A stretch of DNA of 64,000 nt from assembly GCA_964036195.1 (NCBI GenBank), contig OZ038459.1, positions 21,387,206-21,451,205 of the forward strand, written 5' to 3'. Made by a program: the position numbers and the translations under genes. The notes under the pieces were generated by a model. It saw only the letters and a list, made by a program, of their open reading frames with translations, was not told the DNA's origin and made no database searches. Below are positions 52,472 through 63,388 of this stretch, in pieces. This DNA comes from Sphaerolaimus hirsutus. Lineage: Eukaryota > Nematoda > Chromadorea > Monhysterida > Sphaerolaimidae. Every line of letters starts with the position of its first letter. Within the stretch, counting starts at the first letter, position 1.

Positions 52472-55400
52472 GGTCGAAAGCGGCGGGCGCGATCCAGTGA
52501 GACGCCCCCCGCCCATAGGGGATTTTGAGGGTAGCATTTTGGGGGGGGGGGGGGGTCGGCCCCCGAGCACGTGCTAATAACTAAGGAATGGCTTGGTGGA
52601 AAATGTTGAAATTTTGATATATTATAGTTTCAGGTCGGGGCTAATTACAAGTCCGAGGAAATTTCGCTACGACCCCCCTGACTGGAGATAGGGTGGGTCT
52701 ATAAAAATGTCGTTTTTGCGAAATTTTTCGGTGTCGCTCAGAACATGTTAACTTTGGACAGCAATAACTCGGTGATTTGTCAACCGATTTTTGTCGTTTA
52801 ACTTTCATAAATATCACAACTGTTTGGAGAGTTCATTTCTGAGGTCAAATCGGTTATATTCAATTGTGTATATATTGATTTGGCCGAATTTCCGGGTGTA
52901 AAATTTCGCGCAAATTTTTTTTTAGACATGCTATCTGATACTCCTGATCGAGAGAAACTCAAAAATAAAAAAATGAGATCGATAGCTCTTTCCAATCAAA
53001 AGTTATGGCACTTCAAACTTTCGCCTTTCATCCACACAAATAACCACATGAAGAACTTCAAAACTCCATATCTGGACCATTTCTTGGCCGATTTTCATCA
53101 ATAAGCACTTAAAATAATTGGAATAACCTGGAAATTTCGTTTTCGTTCTCTATTTATCTATATGTATTTTTATCCTGATAATTACACAGAAGAATTTGCG
53201 TTGCTTGTTGTACGGGAAATCTGATTGAATATATACATAAATAGAAAACAAAAATGAAATGTTCAGGTTATTCCAATCATTTGAAGTGCTCATTGACGAA
53301 AATCGGCCAAGAAATCGTCCAGATATGGAGTTTTGAAGTTGCGTGCATTGTTCTTCATGTGGTTGTGTGGATGGGAGGCGAAAGTTTCAAGTGCTTTAAC
53401 TTTTGATTGGAAAGAGCTATCGATCTCATTTCTGTATTTTTGAGTTTCTCTCGATCAGGAGTATAAGTTAGCATGCTCAAAAAGAATTTTTTGCAAGAAA
53501 TTTTGCATTCCGAAGTTGGGCCAAATCGATATATAAAATATTAAATGTCACTGATTTGACCCAAAAAACGAACTCTCCAAACATTCATGATCATTTTAAA
53601 AGTCAAACGATAAAAATCTGCTGAGAAATGGGCAAGTTATTGAGGTGCAAAGTTTGCGTGTTCTGGGCGACACCCAAATTTTTTCGCAAAAAGTACGTTT
53701 TTATAGACCCACCCTATCTCCAGTCAGGGGTGTCGTAGCGAAATTTCCTCGGACTTGTAATTAGCCCCGACCTGAAACCATAATATATCAAAATTTCAAC
53801 ATTTTCCACCAAGCCATTCCTTAGTTATTAGCACGTGCTCGGGGGCCGACCCCCCCCCCTAAAATGCTACCCTCAAAATCCCCTATGCCCCCGCCCCCAG
53901 TCCCCCCAAGCAGAAGCAACTTGCTAAGTGCCCCGGGGACCCTGAGTGCACCAAAGGTTTGTAGACTAGTGATGGTCAGAGTTTTTTTAATTTTAAAAAC
54001 ACACATCGAAACCCTTTTTTAAACCAGACCGAAAACATTTGCGCTCTGATGGCTGGTCACGTTTGGAGGGGGGGGGGCTCAATTTCAAAACCTTGGTGGA
54101 AACATCGAATGTGTTATACGTAACCGTACTTTCGAAAACCCACCCCGACTATCAGTATTGATTAATTTATCACTAACATCTATGGATCCCAAATCCCGAA
54201 AGGTTTTCTCTTGGGATTTTGCGGTCCTCCTAATTCCGAAACCGTTATCCCGGTCACGATCCGGTTATCTACAAAACGAATCCCGATCCCGAAAAGTCAA
54301 TCCCGTTTAGGGTTGGAAAAAACGTCTTTTTAACTCCGTTTTTTTTTAAAAACAACGTTTAAAAATCTAAAAAACGTTGTTTTTTTCAAGCTCCCAGATA
54401 TGGCTTTATGTCAACATATATATATATAGGTATATCAGACAGGTGACAGTACTTTGTGAAGATTATATATGACCATATAATGGCTGTGGAGCCATGGGAT
54501 AGCATTATAAGTGGTGATTTGTGTCAAAAATGTACATTTTTTGTCGACCTGTTTGTATATCGCCTTATAGTCAAATGTTCGTGACTTCAGGTGTATTTGG
54601 CACGGAATAGTGATCAAACAAGGTTATAAAAGGAGGTTGTTACTTTGGGAGTGAAGTTACACACTGTGGAGGTACATGGAAGCACATTACCTCAATATTA
54701 TATACTACAGCAACATATGACGGCTTATTAGGTAACCCATGGTAGCACATAGAAATGGATGCTTTGATACTAAAAATGCCACAAAACCAATGAAAACGAC
54801 CACCAATGTCAATTTGAGTGTGAAATTGTGCGCTTGCGCGCAGAAATTTTGCAAAATGCCTAGTGCATAGTACAAAAAATTTCGGCCTATGTTTAAAAAA
54901 AACATTTCGGACGCCGTGTTTTAAAAAAAACGTTTAAAAAAACATCGGCCATCCCTATGAATATTTATATTTGCTAACAGAATTTTCTCCAACCAGCTCT
55001 TTGCATCGCAGAGGTGGTCGCGGCGGGCGAGTTGAAGCTCACGGTGGAGCGGGTGCACGAATTGGACAGCGCGCGCGAATATTCCGATCCAGTGGACATT
55101 GGTGGATTGAAATGGTTCGTTGGCACCAGTGGCGTAGCCAGGATTTTTGAGAGGGGTACGGATAGTTGTGGGAGCCATGGGAAGTGGGTAGCACATCCAT
55201 TGAGGAAATCGGGGGTAGCATTTTAGGGGGGGTTCCGCCAGAGTTTGCATGGTTATAACTCTGCAACCACTTGGCAAAGTTTGTCGAAAATTAAATATAA
55301 TGTGGTTTCATGTCGGGCGGGGCTAACATGAAAATCGAAGGCATCCATTTATGACCCCGCTGACCCAAGATAGACAAATTTTTAGACCTTTTTTGAGTGT

Positions 55401-58400
55401 CACCTGGAACATCCAAATTTGAATCTTAATAACTCGACTAGTTCACGACCGATTTTGTTAATTTGACTTTTATTATGATCATAACTGTTTGAAGGGTTCA
55501 TTTTTGAAGTTAAATTTGTGATTCACAATTTTCCATAGATTGATTTGGCCCAATTTCAGAATGCAAAATTTAGATAATTTTTTTTCGCTTGAACATCCTA
55601 TCTTATATTCGGTTCCGGGTCAACATGTGGGATGAGTTTACATGCGGAATAGTGCAGCACCCCTCCAATTCCTCTATGGGCACAACCCCTCAAACTTTCA
55701 TGCAAGCAGGGTTCCTCCATAACAGCCAGGCACCTGGAAGTACTTGGCACGATGCCACCACAATTGCGCGATGTCATCTTTTCTACAAAAATAAAATGAA
55801 GTTTATAACGAAAAAAAACCCGGAAAAAATGCGGCGGCAGCTGTAACGTTGAACCCTGAACACGGAATCATGTGAGGTTTCAAATCACACCCGATTTCAC
55901 CTACGACCCCCCCCCCCCCGGCTACGTATGTACTGGTGTTGGAACTCGCTTTCCAATTCACTCTTGTTGTCTGGCCAGGTGGCAATCCCAAGCCCTGTAA
56001 AATGTAAAGTAAAGTGTAAATTGTAAGTCAAATGTAAATTGTAAGTCAAATGCAAAGTAAAATGTCAGTCAATTGTCATGCAAAGTTCAGTAATAAAATC
56101 TTTCTTTTTAGTTTTGATTGACACTTAACTTTGCATTTGACTTTACATTTCACACTTTACTTTACACTTTACAGGGCTTGGGACTGCCCTCAGGTATACG
56201 TTTTTGGGTTCAGTTATTTAGCTCGCGTTTACAGGCGCATTTTTGTCGAGCGCACGATGAAAGATGGTGAACCGTACATCGGTGCGTTTGTGACGCACCC
56301 CTCGCTGTATGGCAACGACTCTCACCGGTGGGCCCTCTTTTATGCTGCATCGTTCTCTGTCGCTGGCCAAATTGTGAGTTTACAGGCCACTTTACATGTT
56401 TCCCACGTTTGACAAGTAAAAACTGTTGTGTTTCAAATTATTTGTTGGGCTGTAAAAAAAAAGTTGTTTTTTTTTGTAAAAACCTTTCCTTTTCAACTTC
56501 GATTCCGAGAGTGCTGGTATTGTTTAGCTTTTGCTGTGAACTGAATACCTGTAGTGCAAAAGCGAGTTAAAAAAACGTTTAAAAACTAAAACTTTTTCTT
56601 TAAGCGGTCCCGATTTTGGTTATGTGTAGGGTTGGCAAGGGATTTGTAAAAGTGACTTTTGTAAAATCCGATTTTTAAAATCGCAGCACCCGATTCGAGG
56701 GACTTATTCGGGCGCCCCGTGGACTTACTCGAGAATGTACGATAATGATTGTTTTTTTTCTTCATTTCAGCCCCAAGGCAGGCACGGGTTCTGTCGCGAA
56801 TGCACAGCTAAGGATGGATCCTATGGTTGGGGTGTTGAAACGCTGCTAGATTTGGTTTGTTTTGCTGCTTTGTTATATTTAGATTCAGAATATTTGAGTG
56901 ATGTGAACGTTTGCTGACATCTTACCGTAAGTCTACGATCCCCCTTGAATAACACCCCCATATGAATAGTCGCCTGAAACGTTTATGTTCAATATCCCAT
57001 GTAACTTCCACATGTCGGTTTAGTCTACCATTGTGCCTACACCAACGATGGAAAAAACACAGAAATTGAACACAGAAACTCATTGAGTTTCTGTGTTTTT
57101 GTTTTACACAGAAACACGGAAACTCATAAATTTTGAAAAACTCAAAACTCAAATGAGTTTTTTTTTGGAGAACACAGAAACACGGAAACACAGAAAAGTT
57201 TTTTGAGTTTTTGTGTTTTTTTTCAGCGAAGTGGTTGAATGCACATTAATTCAGTAAAACTAAACATGATAAGATAAGCATCTATAGTATGTAAATATGT
57301 ACATAATGTATTCATATTTTATAATGGTACAAAAACGAAATTAAAGATGGCATGCACATCTCATGGTGGATTTGACAATTTAAGTTTCGACATTAGGGTA
57401 TACCTTATTACCTTGAATAAACCCCCCTTGAATTAACTCCCCTCAAAATGGACTGGTGAAATAATAAGCCCCACCCCCTCGAAATACCCCCCTCCGGGAT
57501 GATGTACATCATGTATCCAATGTACATGATGTATTTATTACTGCTAATTTGCATCGCAGCTACACATAGACTGTACTAGGTTGTGTAGCTGACTACATGT
57601 TTATTTCAAATATATCCTGTTTGTACCCATTTATAACCTGTTTTGGGTACGTAAATGCCTACTATTTTCTATGATCCTTACAAAACTTTCTGACGAAAAA
57701 ATAATGCCCATGGGGTTATTTCGAGGTAATATGGTAGTTGTAGTTCAAATCAATTCCGTAGTTTTCCATACAGTGCACATCCATTGAAGAATTTTGGAGT
57801 ACTGCGTAAATTGTCGTTTCTGGGCATGTTGTTGCTGGTGTTGTGATGTTGATGTCCTCATTGTGGACATTTTTAAGGACTTTTTGACACTTGAATGAAT
57901 ACACAAATGTTAGGTGGGGTTAAAACATGTGCAAAACCAATATTTTATAAGAAAACCACTGTTTCCAGATCGAAATGCTGTAAATCAACATTTTTGGGGG
58001 GAAAACTCGAATTTTTTGGAAAAAAACTCGAGTTTTTTTTTGAAAAAACTCAAAAAACTCAAGTTTTTACAAAAAACACAGAAATAAAAACAGAGTTACT
58101 CAAGTTTTTTTCAAGGAAAAAACTCAAAACACAGGTATTCATTTTTGAAAAACTCAAAACACAGAAAGTGTTTTTTTTTGGAGAACTTACCCATCGTTGG
58201 CCTACACACACTAGTTTTCACCGTGACTTCGTGAAAACCGTGACCGAAAATTTTTCAAATGCAAATTAAAAATCACGGTTGAATGATTTGATTCTATTTA
58301 AATTTGAGTTTAAATAAATGATAGTTAAACTTTGAAACCTAAAACACAGAAAGCATACAAAATGAGTAGGCTGGATGTCGCCATGTCGCCATTTCAGTTT

Positions 58401-61400
58401 TCACATCAGTCACGGTGCAAACTAGTGTGTAGGGCCATTCACAGCAAAAAATGGATCCGTGAAGCGTGTGGAAGCGGGCTGGATGCGCGTGAAGCTGCGC
58501 GCTTCCACACGCTTCCAAAGGCTTCAACCAACATCACGAAAATCTCAGTGAAGTTTCTTCCACACTGAAAGAGCTACCTGATAAATAATGGCATGATAAA
58601 GTGATAAAAGATATTGAGAATATATATTTATGTATTTAGAGTTTTCGCCAAGCCATTAAATAATCAAGCAACTCTTTTGGTAAATAAATAAAGAAGGTAT
58701 TTATACGGATATGCGAGACCGTACATAAATACTTTATGAAGTTAAATCAATGTCCAAATATATTTATATCTTCATATAAGTGAGCGAGATCAGCGCGGCG
58801 GTCATAATAATATTTCTTTCTTAATAATGGCTTAATGAATTATTTTATAAGATTACAAAAGGAATGAGATCTTAAAATGGAATGCGTGTTTTTAGGAAAG
58901 ACAAAAAATGGAAGGAATGCATTTCCTTCACTTTCCCCCTAAAATGAAAGTCCCTCAAGTGAAATGATGAAGTCCCCAGTCAAGTGAACATAACATTAAC
59001 TACCTATATGTTCCACTTCCTACTACCTAAGTCACCTATTTACTTAACAATGAAAAACCCAAAAAATATCACCATTTACCTGACACAAACACCTTGCCCC
59101 TAACTAAAGTGGACCATAAAAAAACAAAAAAATCACTCCGAATCTGGCAGGCAATTCTCCTGAGAATGGGAACGGGTGGCGGCCAGGCCCTGAGCGCGCT
59201 GGCGGCGCACCTCAGTGCCGGTGAGCGAGTTGGCAGAGCTGCTGGCGACGGCGCCGACGCGCACCGAGGATCTCTTGGTGGCGGCGCTGGCATGCGTCGC
59301 GTCGACACTCGCCGCCGGACTATGAAAAAGCGATTCATAGTTGATACGCGAACACAGACGCAAAAAAAGAAAATAAGAATTCCACCTGGCGGCGGAACTC
59401 GAGCCACTGCTAGACACAGCAAAGCCCACGGACTGCAAACGCTTGCGGCGCTCGACAATATTGGAGATCTCCAAATTGAACATGTGTATGCAGTGGTGCA
59501 AAAACGTCTCGCGGCCTTGATCAGCCTCAATGATGGCTTCGAGATCTTTGAGCCCGATTGCGCCCACGCCAGCATCTTTCAGCATCGCGTGCTCAGCCTC
59601 CACGGCAAAGCACTGCACTTTGCAGCAAACGTCGGCTGGCACCAACTTGGGCGCCTCCCGCTTGACACTCACAGCACAAGTGACCTCGGGTTCGCGAAGC
59701 GCGTAGGAGCTGGGCGCTTCACCTAGCTTCACCGCGCGCTTCACGCGCATCCAAACATGTGGAACACACTTCACTGCACTGGCGCTTCCACACGCTTCCC
59801 CCACGTATACATTTGTGTGGGAGCGCCATATTAAGAAGTGTGAAGTGCAAGCGTCTGGAAGCGTCGGCGTGAAGACACTTCCCGACGCTTCACCGCACAT
59901 CCACACACCTATTTTTTGCTGTGATTGTGCCTACACACACTAGTCTTCACCGTGACTTCGTGGGAAAACTGGAATTTTTTAAAATGCAAATATATGAACA
60001 TGGTTGAACGATTTTATTTTATTTTAATTAAAATTAAAATTTATGACAGTTAAAATTTTCACATTTAAAAACTAAAACTCATATAGCATACAAAAAGAGT
60101 ACAAAAAGAGTAGGCTGAATGTCGCCATGTGGCCATTTCAGTTTTCACATCAGTCATGGTGAAAACGAGTGTGTGTATGGCCCAACGATGGGTAAGTTCT
60201 CCAAAAAAAACACTTTCTGTGTTTTGAGTTTTTCAAAAATGAATACCTGTGTTTTGAGTTTTTTCCTTGAAAAAAACTTGAGTAACCCTGTTTTTATTTC
60301 TGTGTTTTTTGTAAAAACTTGAGTTTTTTGAGTTTTTTCAAAAAAAAAACTCGAGTTTTTTTCCAAAAAATTCGAGTTTTCCCCCCAAAAATGTTGATTT
60401 ACAGCATTTCGATCTGGAAACAGTGGTTTTCTTATAAAATATTGGTTTTGCACATGTTTTAACCCCACATAACATTTGTGTATTCATTCAAGTGTCAAAA
60501 AGTCCTTAAAAATGTCCACAATGAGGACATCAACATCACAACACCAGCAACAAAATGCCCAGAAACGACAATTTACGCAGTACTCCAAAATTCTTCAATG
60601 GATGTGCACTGTATGGAAAACTACGGAATTGATTTGAACTACAACTAGCATATTACCTCGAAATAACCCCATGGGCATTATTTTTTCGTCAGAAAGTTTT
60701 GTAAGGATCATAGAAAATAGTAGGCATTTACGTACCCAAAACAGGTTATAAATGGGTACAAACAGGATATATTTGAAATAAACATGTAGTCAGCTACACA
60801 ACCTAGTACAGTCTATGTGTAGCTGCGATGCAAATTAGCAGTAATAAATACATCATGTACATTGGATACATGATGTACATCATCCCGGAGGGGGGTATTT
60901 CGAGGGGGTGGGGCTTATTATTTCACCAGTCCATTTTGAGGGGAGTTAATTCAAGGGGGGTTTATTCAAGGTAATAAGGTATACCCTAATGTCGAAACTT
61001 AAATTGTCAAATCCACCATGAGATGTGCATGCCATCTTTAATTTCGTTTTTGTACCATTATAAAATATGAATACATATGATAAATTATCTTATCATGTTT
61101 AGTTTAACTGAATTAATGTGCATTCAACCACTTCGCTGAAAAAAAACACAAAAACTCAAAAAACTTTTCTGTGTTTCCGTGTTTCTGTGTTCTCCAAAAA
61201 AAACTCATTTGAGTTTTGAGTTTTTCAAAATTTATGAGTTTCCGTGTTTCTGTGTAAAACAAAAACACAGAAACTCAATGAGTTTCTGTGTTCAATTTCT
61301 GTGTTTTTTCCATCGTTGGACTATGGCCATCATATTCAATGATGAACTTAATCATAATGATGCAGGACTCTCCGCTGATTGAAGACAATGCGGTCACTGT

Positions 61401-63388
61401 GGTAGCTCAGATCGGCTTGCACGAATCCCCGGGGATTTCGTTAGTTACTGACATTTTTCATAGTGAAAATACCATCTATCCTCAAATAAGACCCAGGGGA
61501 GTTATTTTTTCATCTGAAGTTTTCTAGGAGGAGTTAAGTTTTAATCAAAATATTTTGTAAAATTCATGATCAATACATTCTATGAATTACCTAGTTCCTT
61601 AAATGTGTAGGTCACAAATAATTCCATTATTTAAGGAATGAAATCAATGCCGCATAGTGAACTTCAGTTACAAAATAAAACAAATTTACATGCGGAATGG
61701 GCACACATGCGGAATGGGTTTAGGTGCGGAATAGGCCCTAGCCTCAAAATCCACTTAATCCCTGATGCAATTCCCCAGCAATGACTTTTGAATGCAGGCT
61801 GCCACCGCCTGCGAAAACCTACTTGGAGCAGGGGCCCGGCTGCGACGTGCAGCTCAAATTCGACTGCGGCACCGTGTTGCACGCGAACAAAGCGGTCTGT
61901 CAGAATCAGGGGTCTCGAATGGGGGTGGGGGGGTTGAGGGGGGGTTGAAAAGCGGCAGGGCGCTTTTGGCTACTGGCGTCAAAGTTTTGGCTCTTTTTAC
62001 ATCACTACCTAAGACTGTTTATTAACAGGATACATATGAATCGAATATTGACTTTTTATATCAGATATAAGTTTGGCAAGATGTCGGAAAACGTTGAAAA
62101 GTTTGAAAAAATATCGATGTCGAAAAGTGATCTCTTTGCTACCCCACCGGTTGAACGGCAGTCTAGAAAAAGTACTGGCAACTTTAATGGACCTGCACAA
62201 TAGTTGACACATGTGCGTCAACTGATCCTTGTCAACTCAGATTTAGTCACGTGTCGCAGAGGGTTCTCCAAATGCACATGCGGCACGTTGTAAAATAAAT
62301 ATTACAGCAAAGTGCATTGGAAGATCGCTCGGCGACACGTGAAGCCGAAATCTGAGTTGACACAGACCAGTTGACACAGACGAGTTCACATACATGTGTC
62401 AACTAGTCTGTCAGCCGCCATTAGCAACCATTTCCGGTCACAAATGAAGGGTGTGCTTCTAAAAGTACCGATCTACAAATTTTTCAAATTTGGGTTAGGA
62501 CCATTTTTGGGGTCCCCATAAAAATGCGCTTCAAAAAATATATACCTAATATCTGGGGAGTGCAAAATTCAATTTTGAAATATAGGGGGACGAAAAATGC
62601 AAAAAAATCACAAAATACAGTTTCTGAAATTTTAAAAGTACCGATCTATGTACAAGCTTTTTCAGCCTTTGTATCTTTAAAACTACCGATCTACACATAT
62701 TTTTTAAAATTGTGCTTCTAAAGGTACCGATGTGCACTTTATTTTTTGTGCTTCTAAAAGTACCTATGTCAGATTGGCATCGTCAGCAGCAAAAACTCAA
62801 TTTGTGCTTTTTTACTATTGGTAAGAGTACCGATCTACATCTATCTGATTTTGTGCTTTTAAAGGTACCAATCTACATGCTATTACCAATTTGTTCCTTT
62901 AAAATCTACTGAACTACAAAAAATACAATTCACTAAATTTGATATAGCTAGTGTTATGTGTATAAGCAACGATTACACCCATGCATGTGGATACCCAACA
63001 ATATGGCCAAAATACCCATACCCAAAATTCCCATACCCAATACCCATGTATGGGTATTGCATACTCCAAACTTTAAATTGTGATTATCTCAAAATCGATT
63101 TTTTGTAGATCGGTACTTTTAGAAGCACACCCTTCAAATACTCTCGTTTGTACAATACGTAGCTGTATCCAATACAAACTTGGCCGCGGGCCAAGATATC
63201 ATAAGTGACACGATCCCTTTTTCAGACGTTGGCTACCTTCTGCACGTACTTTGAGCGGCTCTTTCATGGCGCGGAGTGGGTGGACAGCTCAGAGAACACC
63301 CAGGGACAAGTGCGCATCAAGGATGCCCATGCGGGCTCATTTGTCCTCATGCTAAACATTTTGTGCGACTGTGTGGAGACCATTGGCG
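52472..63388 (+). CDS. MATH-BTB protein gene, partial (runs off the window)
   Basis: MATH-BTB proteins (SPOP/BATH type) are substrate adaptors for CUL3 ubiquitin ligases: MATH binds the substrate and BTB binds cullin and dimerises. Exons: 55012-55118, 56194-56373, 56771-56854, 61366-61439, 61798-61894, 63226-63388. A possible earlier exon is split at 52472-52510 and 53890-53957. MATH features are DPVDIGGLKWF, KDGEPYIGAFVTHPS and LIEDNAVTVVAQI. BTB starts GCDVQLKFDCGTVLHANKA and continues TLATFCTYFERLFHGAEW, with ending AGSFVLMLNILCDCVETIG. Spacing and order fit the family; the BTB C-terminal half lies beyond the window. The intron at 56855-61365 is full of nested elements. Confidence 0.75.
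52511..53889. mobile_element. 1.38-kb foldback element between two exon-like halves
   Basis: CATAGGGGATTTTGAGGGTA on the left is mirrored by TACCCTCAAAATCCCCTATG on the right, and GAGCACGTGCTAATAACTAA by its inverse. The arms are inverted for several hundred bases. No gene inside. Confidence 0.75.
53890..53957 (+). CDS. Possible upstream exon of the MATH-BTB gene, 3' half
   Basis: A repeat-free island (CCCCAG, then codons for PPKQKQLAKCPGDPECTK, then GTTTGT) lies between a 1.4 kb foldback element and a hAT-like element. Together with 52472-52510 (acceptor TTTCAG, VESGGRDPVRRPP) it reads as one Pro/basic exon interrupted by the foldback element. No homology recognised. Confidence 0.3.
53958..55011. 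repeat. Hybrid repeat region with a TAGGG..CCATCCCT element
   Basis: 54215-54310 is a GATCCCGAAAAG remnant of the TAGGGTTCAAACGGG family. 54304-54957 ends AGGGTTGG and GGCCATCCCT and matches 4596-5269 internally. Confidence 0.6.
55012..55118 (+). CDS. MATH-BTB gene, MATH exon 1
   Basis: The acceptor CATCGCAG precedes VVAAGELKLTVERVHELDS and AREYSDPVDIGGLKWF. The GGLKW motif is the MATH hallmark (iGGfkW). The donor GTTGGC is chosen for phase 0 with the next exon, but it sits at the edge of a TIR element, so the 3' boundary is uncertain. Confidence 0.65.
55119..55978. repeat. MATH-BTB intron with a CACCAGTGGCGTAGCC element
   Basis: CACCAGTGGCGTAGCCAGG at 55124 and GGCTACGTATGTACTGGTG at 55918 are inverted ends. 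The interior (55290-55600) matches 52620-52950. A 45-bp island 55935-55978 before the introner could be a short exon. Confidence 0.55.
55979..56193. mobile_element. Introner A-13 in the MATH-BTB gene
   Basis: Left GTGGCAATCCCAAGCCCTG, right CAGGGCTTGGGACTGCC + CTCAG, flanked by CCAG and TCAG. The arms are a TAAAGTAAAGTG variant. This shows the family acts in a third gene. Confidence 0.75.
56194..56373 (+). CDS. MATH-BTB gene, MATH exon 2
   Basis: Starts after an introner end (GCCCTCAG). It encodes VYVFGFSYLARVYRRIFVE, DGEPYIGAFVTHPSLYGND and WALFYAASFSVAGQI. Donor GTGAGT, 60 codons, phase 0 both ends. Confidence 0.7.
56374..56770. other. MATH-BTB intron, no clear element
   Basis: T-rich. 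56690-56745 (CGAGGGACTTATTCGGGCGC, TTACTCGAGAATGTACG) is a relic of the C-rich-arm family. Confidence 0.5.
56771..56854 (+). CDS. MATH-BTB gene, MATH exon 3
   Basis: Encodes PQGRHGFCRECTAKDGSYGW and GVETLLDL, in the position of the MATH strand 'wGf..fi.l..l'. Acceptor TTTCAG, donor GTTTGT. Confidence 0.65.
57042..58199. mobile_element. CAACGATGG hAT-like element, copy 1
   Basis: Ends CAACGATGGAAAAAACACAG and CTTACCCATCGTTG, perfect 8-bp duplication GCCTACAC (57034-57041, 58200-58207). It carries a nested C-rich-arm element at 57400-57736. Confidence 0.85.
59133..59740 (-). pseudogene. GC-rich coding-like segment on the opposite strand inside a nested element
   Basis: Within the MATH-BTB intron a minus-strand frame reads REPEVTCAVSVKREAPKLV, then VEAEHAMLKDAGVGAIGLKD, LEAIIEADQGRETFLHHC, NLEISNIVERRKRL and a Ser/Ala-rich tail. 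Codon composition and acidic helical character look like real protein and unlike the AT-rich surroundings. The segment is enclosed by terminal repeats of the ACAGCAAAAAATGG family (58441-59922), so it may be a captured host gene fragment. I do not recognise the protein, and whether it is expressed is unknown. Confidence 0.4.
60182..61318. mobile_element. CAACGATGG hAT-like element, copy 2 (inverted)
   Basis: Reads as the inverse of copy 1, including the nested C-rich-arm element (60645-60985) at the same internal place. The two copies therefore descend from one already-nested ancestor and are nearly identical. Confidence 0.85.
61366..61439 (+). CDS. MATH-BTB gene, last MATH exon
   Basis: Encodes DSPLIEDNAVTVVAQIGLHE and SPGI, matching the terminal MATH strand (yl.dD.l.i.a.v.v). 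Acceptor GATGCAG, donor GTTAGT, phase 2. Confidence 0.7.
61440..61797. repeat. MATH-BTB intron with a C-rich-arm relic
   Basis: 61470-61560 (ATCCTCAAATAAGACCCAGG) is one end of the family. 61680-61745 holds TACATGCGGAATGGG words of the CATGTAGACCC family. Confidence 0.55.
61798..61894 (+). CDS. MATH-BTB gene, start of BTB domain
   Basis: Encodes LPPPAKTYLEQGPG then CDVQLKFDCGTVLHANKA. The C/SDV..........HA.KA spacing is the BTB N-terminal signature. Donor GTCTGT, phase 0. Confidence 0.8.
61895..63225. repeat. MATH-BTB intron with two inverted-repeat elements
   Basis: 62190-62410 has inverted ACACATGTGCGTCAAC / GTGTCAACTAGTCTG and GTCAACTCAGATTT blocks. 62446-63135 has ends GAAGGGTGTGCTTCTAAAAG and CTTTTAGAAGCACACCCTTC with about seven internal copies of CTTCTAAAAGTACCGATCTA. 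Confidence 0.7.
63226..63388 (+). CDS. MATH-BTB gene, BTB exon 2
   Basis: Continues the BTB fold: TLATFCTYFERLFHGAEW (usual Lar.S.yF..lf), then QVRIKDAHAGSFVLMLNIL (i.l.d....f..lL.yi). Donor GTTGGT, phase 1; the rest lies off the window. Confidence 0.8.

Larger units (their letters stand above)
56855..61365. repeat. 4.5-kb MATH-BTB intron of nested elements
   Basis: Order: CAACGATGG element 57042-58199, ACACACTAGTTTTCACCGTG element to 58440, ACAGCAAAAAATGG element 58441-59922 with the captured segment, a second CCTACACACACTAG element to 60181, and an inverted CAACGATGG element 60182-61318. It is therefore the most element-rich intron here. Confidence 0.75.

Noticed and set aside
56131-56412. 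ORF beginning MHLTLHFTLYFTLY
   Set aside because: The first 20 residues are introner sequence. Only 56194-56373 belongs to the MATH exon.
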